DNA of 64,000 nucleotides from Stutzerimonas chloritidismutans AW-1 (GTDB taxonomy: Bacteria; Pseudomonadota; Gammaproteobacteria; Pseudomonadales; Pseudomonadaceae): the NCBI RefSeq assembly GCF_000495915.1, contig NZ_AOFQ01000026.1, forward strand, positions 1 through 64,000, read 5' to 3'. The notes below the pieces were generated by a model. The model ran no database searches. It was not told the origin of the DNA and saw only the letters and a program-made list of their open reading frames with translations. A program made the translations under genes and the position numbers. Within the stretch, counting starts at the first letter, position 1. Every line of letters starts with the position of its first letter. Shown here in pieces: positions 10,181-19,700 of the stretch.

Positions 10181-11917
10181 ATGCGTAATGTTCGCGAAAA
10201 CAGCCTGAAGACCGCGCTCAAGGCGTGCAAGGGCAGTTTCCTCTCGGTCGGCTTCTTCAGCTTCTTCGTCAATGCCCTGATGCTGGTGCCGTCGTTCTAC
10301 ATGCTCCAGGTCTATGGCCGTGTCGTGACCAGCGGCAGCATCCCGACGCTGGTGATGCTCACGCTCATCATGACCATTCTGATGGGCACCATGGGCTCGC
10401 TGGAGTGGGTGCGTTCGCGCATCATGGTGCGCCTGAGCACCCGGCTTGATGTCCTGCTGAGCCGTGACGTCTACCGGGCGAGCTTCAAGAAGGCCCTGGA
10501 CAGCGGTGGCATGGATGCGTCGGCGCAGCCTCTTAATGACCTCACCGGGCTGCGCCAGTTCCTTACGGGGAACGGTCTTTTTGCCTTTTTCGATACCCCC
10601 TGGCTACCGGTCTACATCGGCGTGATGTTCCTCTTTCACCCCTGGTACGGCTGGTTTGCCATCGGCTGCGCCATCGTTCTGCTCATGCTTGCGGTAGTCA
10701 ACGAAAAGCTGACCGGCAAGGCCATCGCCGATGCCAACAAGCAGAACATCGCTGCGAGCCTGCACACCAACAAGAATCTGCGCAACGCCGAAGTGATCGA
10801 ATCCATGGGCATGCTGGAAACGCTCATGGGGCGCTGGGGCGAGCGCCAGCGCCAGGTTCTGCTGCTGCAATCGCAGGCTAGCGACAAGGGTGGAATGGTT
10901 ACCTCGTTCTCCAAGACATTCCGCATGCTGTCGCAGTCGCTCATTCTGGGCATTGGTGCCTATCTGGCGGTCAAGCAGGAAATCACTCCCGGCCTGATGA
11001 TTGCCGGCTCCATTCTCCTCGGTCGGGCGCTGGCGCCGATCGACCTGATGATCGGCAGCTGGAAGGGCTTCATTTCGGCGCGTTCCCAGTACGCACGGCT
11101 GAACGAAATCCTCGACGAGCAGCAGGCTGAGCCGCAACGCATGTCCTTGCCCGCACCCGAGGGCAATGTGCTGGTAGAAAACCTCATCGTCAGTGCGCCC
11201 GGCTCCAAGACGCCGATTCTCAAGAACATCAGCTTCGCCGTACCGGCAGGCTCGGTAGTGGGTGTCATAGGCCCGAGCGCCTCCGGCAAGTCCACATTGG
11301 CCCGCGCCCTGCTTGGCGTCTGGGCGCCGCAGCATGGTGTCGTGCGGCTCGATGGTGCGGATATCAACAATTGGGACAAGCGCGAGCTGGGCCCCTACGT
11401 CGGTTATCTGCCGCAGGACATCGAACTGTTCGAAGGCAGCATCAGCGAAAACATCGCCCGCTTCCGCGAAGTAGAGCCGGATAAGGTCATCCAGGCAGCC
11501 AAGACTGCCGGCGTGCACGAGATGATCCTGCAACTGCCTGAAGGCTATGACACGGTGATCGGCTCGGACGGTGTCAACCTGTCCGGTGGCCAGCGCCAGC
11601 GTGTCGGCTTGGCGCGGGCGATCTACGGTAGCCCTCGGCTGATTATCCTTGACGAGCCCAACTCCAACCTCGACGAGGTCGGAGAGCGCGCACTGGCCAT
11701 GGCCATCCAGCAGCTCAAAGCCAGTGGCGCCACGGTGTTCATCATTACCCACCGCACCAGCATCCTGGCCCAGCTCGATCGCCTGCTGGTTATGAGCAAC
11801 GGAGCAATCGGCCTGTATGGGCCGCGCGACAAGGTCATGGCCGAACTCAACAAGCAACAAGCCAGCGCCCAGAAGATCGCCCAGGTAACGCCTGGGCAAT
11901 CTGCGGCACGCTCGTAA
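10181..11917 (+). CDS. Type I secretion system ABC permease/ATPase (PrtD/AprD family)
   Basis: This is a 578-aa half-transporter that forms the inner-membrane motor of type I secretion. Six hydrophobic helices occupy about residues 15-310, with no C39 peptidase domain in front, so substrates should carry an uncleaved C-terminal signal. The ATPase domain has Walker A GPSASGKST (about 364-372), signature LSGGQRQRVGLARA (about 467) and Walker B LIILDEPNSNLDE (about 487). The start at 10181 gives the family-like MRNVREN; an in-frame ATG at 10160 is equally open, and neither has a strong Shine-Dalgarno. HlyD and TolC partners follow directly. No protease or RTX gene is adjacent. The best in-window substrate candidates are the two DUF4214 proteins. 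Confidence 0.93.
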   Translation: MRNVRENSLKTALKACKGSFLSVGFFSFFVNALMLVPSFYMLQVYGRVVTSGSIPTLVMLTLIMTILMGTMGSLEWVRSRIMVRLSTRLDVLLSRDVYRASFKKALDSGGMDASAQPLNDLTGLRQFLTGNGLFAFFDTPWLPVYIGVMFLFHPWYGWFAIGCAIVLLMLAVVNEKLTGKAIADANKQNIAASLHTNKNLRNAEVIESMGMLETLMGRWGERQRQVLLLQSQASDKGGMVTSFSKTFRMLSQSLILGIGAYLAVKQEITPGLMIAGSILLGRALAPIDLMIGSWKGFISARSQYARLNEILDEQQAEPQRMSLPAPEGNVLVENLIVSAPGSKTPILKNISFAVPAGSVVGVIGPSASGKSTLARALLGVWAPQHGVVRLDGADINNWDKRELGPYVGYLPQDIELFEGSISENIARFREVEPDKVIQAAKTAGVHEMILQLPEGYDTVIGSDGVNLSGGQRQRVGLARAIYGSPRLIILDEPNSNLDEVGERALAMAIQQLKASGATVFIITHRTSILAQLDRLLVMSNGAIGLYGPRDKVMAELNKQQASAQKIAQVTPGQSAARS

Positions 11918-11928
11918 CCGAGACCATC

Positions 11929-13251
11929 ATGACTAGCATGAACAATGCCATCGAAGATCGCCTTGCCAGCCTGCCGGCGTCGGACCGCAAGGCTCGCCTG
12001 ATCGGTTTTGCTATCGTTTTCGTGACGTTTGGGCTCTTTGGTGCCTGGGCCACCTTCGCCCCTTTAGGCAGCGCCGCACTGGCGCCCGGTGTAGTGACCG
12101 TGCAGTCCTATCGCAAGACCATCCAGCACTTGGAAGGCGGCATCGTCAAGGAACTGCATGCCCGTGACGGAGACGTCGTGGCTGCAGGCGATCCGCTGAT
12201 CGTGCTTGACGACACCCAGGTCCGTGCCGAATACGGCATGACGCTTAGCCAACTGGTGGCTGCCCAGGCTATGGAAGCGCGGCTGCAGGCCGAGCGCGAC
12301 GGGCGGGAGCAGGTCGACTTCAGCGCAATGATCGAAACCAGCAGCCATCGCGCGATCGAGGCCCAGGACGGGGAAACCCAGGTGTTCAATGCCCGTCGTG
12401 GTTCACGGCTTGGAGAAGTCGCTGTTCTGCAGAAGCGTGTCGGACAGCTGCAGGAGCAGATTTCTGGCTTGCAATCGATGGTCGCTACCAAGCGCAATCT
12501 GGAAAAGTCCTACCGCGATGAAATTGGCGAACTGACGGAGCTCTTGGCAGAGGGTTATGTCGACAAGCAGCGCCTGCTCGAACAGCAGCGACGCCTCGAC
12601 ATGCTCAAGGCCGAGGTCGCCGATCACCAATCGGAGGTTACCAAGACCCGCCTGCAGATCAGTGAAACCGAGCTGCAGATACTCCAGCTGAATAAGGATT
12701 TCAATTCGGAAGTGGTGGCACAGCTCTCAGAGGTGCAGACAAAGGTGTTCGACCTGCAGGAGCGCAAGGCCGCTCTGGAAGATCGCCTGAGCCGCATCGT
12801 CATCCGTGCCCCCGAAGACGGCATGATCCTGGGCATGAAGGTCCACACGATCGGCGGTGTCGTCAGCCCGGCCACGCCGTTGCTCGATATCGTGCCTTCG
12901 GTGTCCGACCTTATCGTCGAGGCTCAGGTGTCGCCTATCGACATTGACCGTGTAAGCGTGGGCAAGCCCGCCGATATCCGCTTCAGTGCCTTCAATAGTT
13001 CGACCACCCCGGTGATCAAGGGTGTTGTCCGGCATGTATCGGCGGACCGCCTGATCAATGAGGAAACGGGCATGCCCTACTACCTGACGCGCGTCGCGCT
13101 GACCGAGGAGGGCGCGCGGGCGCTGGGCTCGCTCACGCTCCAGCCGGGCATGCCTGCGGAGGTGCTGATCAATACCGGCAACCGGACGATGTTGCAGTAT
13201 TTGATGCAGCCGGCGACCGATGCCTTTGCCAGATCATTGATCGAGGACTGA
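11929..13251 (+). CDS. Type I secretion periplasmic adaptor, HlyD family (PrtE/AprE-like)
   Basis: This is a 440-aa membrane-fusion protein that bridges the ABC motor and the outer-membrane duct. One transmembrane helix lies near the N-terminus (GFAIVFVTFGLFGAWATFAPL, about 26-46). The lipoyl-like hairpin follows (GVVTVQSYRKTIQHLEGGIV ... DGDVVAAGDPLIVLDDTQ), then a long alpha-hairpin coiled coil (about 110-285), then the beta-barrel region APEDGMILGMKVHTIGGVV. The HlyD C-terminal signature MPAEVLINTGNRTMLQYLMQP closes the protein. It starts 11 nt after the ABC gene, and its stop overlaps the start of the TolC-family gene, so the three genes form one operon. Confidence 0.94.
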   Translation: MTSMNNAIEDRLASLPASDRKARLIGFAIVFVTFGLFGAWATFAPLGSAALAPGVVTVQSYRKTIQHLEGGIVKELHARDGDVVAAGDPLIVLDDTQVRAEYGMTLSQLVAAQAMEARLQAERDGREQVDFSAMIETSSHRAIEAQDGETQVFNARRGSRLGEVAVLQKRVGQLQEQISGLQSMVATKRNLEKSYRDEIGELTELLAEGYVDKQRLLEQQRRLDMLKAEVADHQSEVTKTRLQISETELQILQLNKDFNSEVVAQLSEVQTKVFDLQERKAALEDRLSRIVIRAPEDGMILGMKVHTIGGVVSPATPLLDIVPSVSDLIVEAQVSPIDIDRVSVGKPADIRFSAFNSSTTPVIKGVVRHVSADRLINEETGMPYYLTRVALTEEGARALGSLTLQPGMPAEVLINTGNRTMLQYLMQPATDAFARSLIED

Positions 13252-14642
13252 TGGTGCGCTGCTTCGCCTCTCTTTGCTTCAGCCTGTTCTTCGGCCTCGT
13301 TCAGGCCCAAGCCGCCGAAACACCGGCGGCGCCGCCGGGCGAGGTTACGGCCTCGACCTACTCGGCCAACCTGATGCAGCTCTATCGCGAGTCCCGCCTC
13401 GAGGATCCGCGTGTCCTCGCCGCCTACGCTCGCGCTCAGGCAGGCAAGGAGCGCGAGCGCGAAGCTTTCGGCGGACTGCTGCCGCAGGTCACCGCCAGCA
13501 GCAGCTTCAACCGCACCAACCGCGACGTGGAAACCTACACCGAGAGCTTCAACAACGAACGCTACGCCCTCTCGCTGAGCCAGCACTTGTATAACAAGCA
13601 GGCCTGGGAGAACTATCAGGAATTCAAGTCCCGGGCGAGACAGGGCGAGTTCGAAGCTATTGATGCGCAGGCGGAAGCAACCGTTGATCTGGCGCAGCGC
13701 TATTTTGTCGCCCTGGCTTCGGACGACGAGCTGGAGCTGGTTCAGGCCGAGCGCCGCGCCACACAGAAGAATCTTGACCGTGTCGAGGCAATGTACGAGC
13801 GGCAGCTCGCCATGGTGACCGACGTACTCGATTTGCGGGCGCGCGTCGATGCACTGGCTGCGCAGGAGGTCGAGGCGCGCAATCAGGTACGCGTCAGCCG
13901 CGAGGAGTTGTCCGAAATCATCGGTCGCCCAGTGACCGAGCGCCTCAGTCGTATACGCGAGGACATCGAGCTGCAGGTGCCGGGCGAAAGCGTCAGCGTC
14001 TGGGTCGAGCGTGCTGTCGCCGCGAACCCTGCGCTCAAGGCCCAGGAACAGGCTCTGGCGGCTGCCGAGGCTGCCCTTCGTGAAGGGCGGGGTGGGCATT
14101 ACCCTTCGGTAAGTCTCAACCTCAGCGCTCAGCGCAGCGATGTCGGTTACGACAACACCCTTGCGCCTCGCTCGGATAGCTATGTCGCCAGCCTTGGCGT
14201 GCAGATCCCAATCTACAGTGGCGGCTCCACCTCGGCTCGTAGCCGCGCGCTTTACAACGACCGGCTTTCAACCGAACAGCAGATGGAAGCGGTGCGCAGA
14301 GAAGTCGTCAAGGAAACCACAAGCGCTTACCTGACCGCTCAGGCCAGCATTGAAAAAATTCGTGCCTCACGTAATGCGCTGGAGTCGGCAGAGCGTTCTA
14401 GCGTGGCTGCCGAGCGCGGCTTCGAGTTCGGCGTCGTCAACGCGGTTGACGTGCTGACCGCTGTGCAGAACGAATATAAGGCCCGGCGTGATCTGCTCAA
14501 GGCGCAATACGATTTCATCACCAATCTGCTCGTCCTGAATCGTTGGGCTGGTGCCCTCTCCGAACAGAGCGTTGGCTCGGTTAATCTGTGGCTCACCGCC
14601 CATGAGGAGCCCAGGGCGCTGGAAAGAGCAGAAGGAGATTGA
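13251..14642 (+). CDS. Type I secretion outer membrane channel, TolC family (PrtF/AprF-like)
   Basis: This is a 463-aa outer-membrane efflux protein with a Sec signal peptide (MVRCFASLCFSLFFGLVQAQ, cleaved near AQA/AE). Two OEP repeats of helical hairpins are visible. The first has NLMQLYRESRLEDPRVLAAYA, and the second has YVASLGVQIPIYSGGSTSAR followed by FEFGVVNAVDVLTAVQNEYK. Its start overlaps the HlyD stop by one base (TGATG), so it is dedicated to this secretion system and distinct from the general TolC-family gene at 3.3 kb. A 110-nt gap separates it from the O-antigen exporter genes. No clear terminator occurs there, so read-through into wzm is possible. Confidence 0.93.
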   Translation: MVRCFASLCFSLFFGLVQAQAAETPAAPPGEVTASTYSANLMQLYRESRLEDPRVLAAYARAQAGKEREREAFGGLLPQVTASSSFNRTNRDVETYTESFNNERYALSLSQHLYNKQAWENYQEFKSRARQGEFEAIDAQAEATVDLAQRYFVALASDDELELVQAERRATQKNLDRVEAMYERQLAMVTDVLDLRARVDALAAQEVEARNQVRVSREELSEIIGRPVTERLSRIREDIELQVPGESVSVWVERAVAANPALKAQEQALAAAEAALREGRGGHYPSVSLNLSAQRSDVGYDNTLAPRSDSYVASLGVQIPIYSGGSTSARSRALYNDRLSTEQQMEAVRREVVKETTSAYLTAQASIEKIRASRNALESAERSSVAAERGFEFGVVNAVDVLTAVQNEYKARRDLLKAQYDFITNLLVLNRWAGALSEQSVGSVNLWLTAHEEPRALERAEGD

Positions 14643-14752
14643 CCGAGCCGGAGCTCCTGCGTGCTCCTTCAAGTCAAGGTGTATAAAGTACGCCTTTCCT
14701 TTTTTGGAGCAGTCGTACAGATGCTCCAGTCCGTCGACTACAGGGACCGATC

Positions 14753-15547
14753 TTGAACAAACAGCTGCTTGAGTTGTGGCAGGCGCGCTATTTCATCCGT
14801 AACTCCATCCGCAACGAATTCATCAGCAGGGTCGTGCGCAGCCGGCTCGGCCTGGTCTGGATCGTGTTGTACCCGCTGGCTCAGGTCGCGATCTATGCAT
14901 TCGTGCTGTCTGTGGTCATGTCCGCGAAGCTTCCCGGCCTCAATGGTGCCTACGCCTATCCGTTGTTCCTGACGGCCGGAATTCTTGCCTGGTCATTGTT
15001 CACCGAGGTCGTTAGCCGCTGTCTCAACCTTTTCATCGAGAATGGCAATCTCTTGAAGAAGATGGTGTTTCCGCGCCTTGCGCTGCCGGTGATCGTCGTG
15101 GGCTCGGCCTTGTTGAACAATGCTGTCCTGTTTCTCTCCGTCATGGTGATCTTTGCCTTGCTCGGCCATGCCCCCGGCTGGTCGATCGTCTGGTTACCGC
15201 TGCTTACGCTATTGATGCTGGGCCTGGCGCTTGGGCTGGGGCTGGCGCTCGGTATGCTGAATGTATTCATACGAGATATCGGACAGCTCGTAACCATTGC
15301 CCTGCAGTTCGGGTTCTGGTTGACACCGATCGTCTACAGCATCGACCTGCTACCTGAGCGGGCAAGGCACCTGTTGTTCCTCAACCCGCTGACCGCAGTG
15401 GTCCAGGCCTATCAGGCGGTTTTGGTGTACGGCCGCAGCCCGGACTTGCATGCGCTGATCTACCCTGCTGCTTGTACGGTGCTTGTGCTAGCGCTCGCCG
15501 CCTACCTTTATTGGCGTGGTATCGATGAAGTGGTGGATGTCCTATGA
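14753..15547 (+). CDS. wzm: Polysaccharide ABC exporter permease (Wzm / ABC-2 type)
   Basis: This is a 264-aa inner-membrane permease with six predicted helices, first at about residues 33-55. It has the ABC-2 coupling-helix features RSRLGLVWIVLYPLAQ and FGFWLTPIVYSIDLLP. Such proteins pair with a Wzt ATPase to flip undecaprenyl-linked O-polysaccharide to the periplasm after it has been completed in the cytoplasm. The start is TTG with AGGGA about 10 nt upstream; no in-frame ATG lies in front of it. The stop overlaps the wzt start (ATGA). Similar Wzm/Wzt pairs export the P. aeruginosa common polysaccharide antigen and E. coli O8/O9a. Confidence 0.92.
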   Translation: MNKQLLELWQARYFIRNSIRNEFISRVVRSRLGLVWIVLYPLAQVAIYAFVLSVVMSAKLPGLNGAYAYPLFLTAGILAWSLFTEVVSRCLNLFIENGNLLKKMVFPRLALPVIVVGSALLNNAVLFLSVMVIFALLGHAPGWSIVWLPLLTLLMLGLALGLGLALGMLNVFIRDIGQLVTIALQFGFWLTPIVYSIDLLPERARHLLFLNPLTAVVQAYQAVLVYGRSPDLHALIYPAACTVLVLALAAYLYWRGIDEVVDVL

Positions 15548-16767
15548 GCTTCGCTTTGCGTGTGGACAGTATTTCCAAAGCTTTCAATACCTATCGCCAC
15601 GAACGCCACCGCATACTGTCCTGGTTCGGCTGGAACACCTCTGGCGTTCATCAGACCGCCGTGCTCGAGGACATCAGCTTCGTTCTCGAGCCCGGTGAAG
15701 CCGTAGGGCTTATCGGGCTGAACGGTGCCGGCAAGAGCACCCTGCTCAAGATCATTACAGGCACGCTGAAGCCGAGTAGCGGGAGCGTGACCGTCCAGGG
15801 CCGAGTCGCTGCGATTCTCGAGCTCGGGATGGGTTTCAACCCCGAATTGACAGGCCGGCAGAACGTCTACCATGTTGCCGGTCTGATGGGCCATTCGCGT
15901 TCACAGATCGATGAATTCATCGAAGAGGTTCATGGGTTTTCCGAAATTGGCGATTACTTCGAGCAGCCGGTACGGGTCTACTCCAGCGGCATGCAAATGC
16001 GCCTGGCATTCAGCATCGCTACCGCACGGCGCCCGGAGATATTGATCGTCGACGAAGCGCTGTCGGTGGGTGATGCATACTTCCAGCACAAGAGTTTCGA
16101 CCGCATTCGACAGTTCACGCGTCAGGGCACCACGCTGCTGCTGGTCAGTCATGACAAGCAGGCCATTCAGAGCATCTGTACGCGCGCCATCCTGCTCGAT
16201 AGTGGCCGTATCGCCATGCAGGGCGAGCCGGATCAGGTCATGGACTTCTACAACGCAATGCTCGCGGACCATCAGGATCAGCAGGTTATCCAGGCGGGGC
16301 AAGGTGGCGCCCTGCTGTCCGGAACCGGCGAGCTGACCTTCAGTGGAGTCGAACTGCGGGACTTGTCGGGGCAGCCGGTGGAAGTCATCGATGTGGGACA
16401 GCCGGTACGGCTCCGCATTCGTGCGCGGAGCCTTGCGGCCGTGCCGGACCTGGTGCTTGGCTTCCTCATCAAGGACCGCTATGGGCAGGATGTTTTCGGC
16501 ACCAATACACGGCAGCTCGATCAGGTGCTGCATGATATTCCTGAAGCGCAGGAGCTGGAGTGGAACTTCGATTTTGCCGCCGACATCGGCCCCGGAACCT
16601 ACTCGGTGACCATCGCCCTGCATAGCGTCGTCGGCCATATCGAGCGTAACTACGCCTGGCAGGAGCGGGCATTGATGTTCGAAGTCATCAACCGCAGCCG
16701 CCGCGAATTCTCCGGAGTCGCTTGGCTGGATACCCGAGTGGAGTGCGGCAAGCGCCATGAGCAATGA
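15544..16767 (+). CDS. wzt: Polysaccharide ABC exporter ATPase with C-terminal carbohydrate-binding domain (Wzt)
   Basis: This is a 407-aa ATPase partner of Wzm. The nucleotide-binding domain (about 1-245) shows Walker A GLNGAGKST (58-66), the signature region YSSGMQMRLAFSIATA and Walker B EILIVDEALSVGD. The extra C-terminal beta-sandwich (about 265-400, from GELTFSGVELRDLSGQPVEV) is the Wzt_C domain, which in E. coli O8/O9a recognises the capped non-reducing end of the glycan. Its presence implies a chain that is finished and capped before export, which fits the methyltransferase domain encoded by the next gene. The gene overlaps wzm by 4 bp and the next gene by 11 bp, so all three are translationally coupled. 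Confidence 0.93.
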   Translation: MSFALRVDSISKAFNTYRHERHRILSWFGWNTSGVHQTAVLEDISFVLEPGEAVGLIGLNGAGKSTLLKIITGTLKPSSGSVTVQGRVAAILELGMGFNPELTGRQNVYHVAGLMGHSRSQIDEFIEEVHGFSEIGDYFEQPVRVYSSGMQMRLAFSIATARRPEILIVDEALSVGDAYFQHKSFDRIRQFTRQGTTLLLVSHDKQAIQSICTRAILLDSGRIAMQGEPDQVMDFYNAMLADHQDQQVIQAGQGGALLSGTGELTFSGVELRDLSGQPVEVIDVGQPVRLRIRARSLAAVPDLVLGFLIKDRYGQDVFGTNTRQLDQVLHDIPEAQELEWNFDFAADIGPGTYSVTIALHSVVGHIERNYAWQERALMFEVINRSRREFSGVAWLDTRVECGKRHEQ

Positions 16768-19700
16768 TTTCTACCGCGCTCTGGAGGAGCGCTTCCGTGC
16801 GCCGCAAGCCGAGATCAGGCGTCGCCTCGAGGGTTATCTGCCCTACCTGCGCGCGCTGCGCGAGCATACACCGCAGCCGCGAGCGTTCGATATCGGATGC
16901 GGGCGCGGCGAATGGCTACAGCTGCTCGCCGAGGAAGGGTTCAAGGCCGAGGGCGTCGACCTGGATGACTCGATGCTCGCCGCCTGCCATGAGCGTGGTT
17001 TGCAGGCAAAGAACCAGGACGCCCTCGAAGCGCTGTCAGGCATGGCCGACGAGAGCCTTGATCTGGTCACGGCCTTCCATGTGGTGGAGCATCTCGAATT
17101 CGACTACCTGCAGCAGCTCCTGCCCGAGTGCCGGCGCGTGTTGCGTCCGGGAGGATTGCTGATCCTCGAAACGCCGAACAGCGAAAACCTGATCGTCGGC
17201 ACCAACAACTTCTATCTGGACCCGACCCACCAGCGGCCCGTGCCTGCACTGTTCCTGGAATTCCTCTGCCAGTACCACCTGTTCGACCGGTGTCGAATCC
17301 TGCGCTTGCAGGAGGACCCAGCGCTCCACCGAGGTGATGCCCGGATCGGTGTGTGGCAGGTCCTCTATGGTGTCAGTCCCGATTATGCAGTAGTCGCCCA
17401 GAAGGGCCCCACCGCCCAGAGCAATGCGATCGAGCGGTTGTTCGAGCAAAAGAGTGGAATCACGCTCGAGGAGTTGGCCTGCCGGCATGATGAGGACCTG
17501 CAGGCCCGATTGCCGAATTCTGGCCAGGCTCAGGATCTGGAAGTCATCATCCGGCGTCAGGGTGAACGTCTGGTGCGTCTCGACGAGCAACTGGCCAAAG
17601 ACCGATTGCTCATCGATCGGCTCGTTCGCCAGATCGAACGTTCCCCCACGGCCAGGCTCGGCCGCCTGTTCGGTCGCCTTGGTCGCCCGCAGCTGAATAT
17701 GCGCTGGGTGAAGCATGCCGCCGCCACGCTTCTGAGTCGCCCGGTTTTGCGCATGAGCGTCGTCGCCGAGCGCAGGCCCGCGCTTGGAAAACCACTGATG
17801 CGGCTGCGCCAGGCCTGGCCGGGTCTGGATCGTCGTTTCGCCCACTACCTGAGCGTGCTGCAAGGCCTGGCAGGCGGCCAGGAGTCGGTGACAATGGCGC
17901 CGCGGGCTGCATTGCTTCTCGAGCGTCTGGAGCTGCTGGCGAGCGTAAGCGAAGCGCCGACGCCGTCCGTGGGGCGAGCCCGCCTGGCCTACGTATCGCC
18001 TTTACCTCCCGAGCGCACGGGGATCGCCGACTACAGTGCCGAACTGCTGCCAGCGCTGGCCGAGCACTACCAGATCGATGTCATCGTCGAGCAACCACTC
18101 GTTGTCGGGCAGTGGCTTCAGGCCCATTGCGCAATACGCGATGGCGCATGGCTCCTGCAGCATGCCGAGCAGTACCACGCGGTCATCTACCACGTCGGCA
18201 ATTCGCACTATCACGCCTGGATGTACGACCTTCTGCGCCAGGTGCCGGGCGTGGTGGTGCTGCACGATTTCTACCTCAGCGGGCTGATCTGGGCGCTCGA
18301 TTGCGACCCCCGGTATGCCGGCATCAAATGGCGGGAGCTGCATTACGGCAGTGGGCACACCGCCGTTGCCGAAGTGGCTCGTGCCACTGACGAGGGGAGG
18401 GCGGCCTTGGCCTACCCCTTCAATCGCTCGTTGCTGGACGCCGCTGCCGGCGTCATTGTCCATTCGCAGATTTCCCTGCGTTTGGCCCGGCAGTGGTATG
18501 GGCCTGAAGCGGGAGCCGACTGGGCGCTGGTACCCCATCTGCGACAGCCTGTCGAGCGGGAGAGACGGCAGTCGGCGCGTGAGCGCCTGGGCATTGCGCA
18601 GGATGCCTTTGTCGTCTGCAGCTTCGGCCTACTCGGGTTGACCAAGCTGAATGACCGCCTGCTGTCGGCCTGGCTGGCATCGAACCTTGCCGCTGAGCCT
18701 GATGGCTTGCTGGTATTCGTCGGCGAACTGGGGGACGACCCCTACGCCGTGCAGCTGCGTCAAGCCATCGAGCGCAGCGGCCTGGCGGACCGCATCCGCG
18801 TCACCGGCTGGGCGGATCTCGAGACATTCCGTGGCTATCTGGCCGCCGCCGACCTGGCGGTACAGCTGCGCACGCTGTCACGAGGCGAAACCTCGGGCAC
18901 GGTGCTCGATTGCATGAACCACGGTTTGCCGACGATCATCAACGCCAACGGCAGCATGGCCGACTTGCCACCCGAAGGCGTCTGGCGCCTGCCGGACGAA
19001 TTCAGCGATGCGCAACTGATCGAGGCGCTACAAGCCCTGTATGCCGACCAACCTGCCCGCGCCGCCCTCGGCAAGAGGGCGCGCCAGCTGGTCGAGACGG
19101 TTCATTCGCCCGCCCGTTGTGCTTCGCTGTACGCCGAGGCCATCGAGCGTTTCGCCACACGCGCCAAGGCCGAGCGGCAGCGCCTGGTTGCCGCCCTGGA
19201 GCCGCTTGGCGCACACCCCACGCGGGGAGCGCTACAGGCGCTCGCTTCACGATTGGAGCCGAGTCGGCCGGCAGTTCATCAACCGCAGCTGCTGCTCGAT
19301 ATCACCGCTACCTGCCGGCTTGACCGGCAGACAGGCATCGAGCGCGTGGCCAGGGCGCTCACCTACGCACTGTTGGCTAACCCGCCAGCCGGTATTCGGG
19401 TCGAGCCCGTCTACCTCTCTGATCGCGGTGGGCGCTGGCATTATCGGTATGCCTGCCAATACACCGCCCAGCTGCTCGGCCTGCCTGCGGGAACTTCGGA
19501 CTATGCGGTGGACGCATGCGCCGGCGATCGATTGATAGCGCTGGACATCTCCGGTGATAGCTTCGTGGCCGCAACGCGAGAAGGCCTGTTCGAGCGCATG
19601 CGCGCCGACGGGGTGAGCACCCGCATGCTGGTGCACGACCTGCTGCCGGTGACCCGGCCGGAGCTTTTCCCCGCGCGTGCCCAAGAGCATTTTCGAGCCT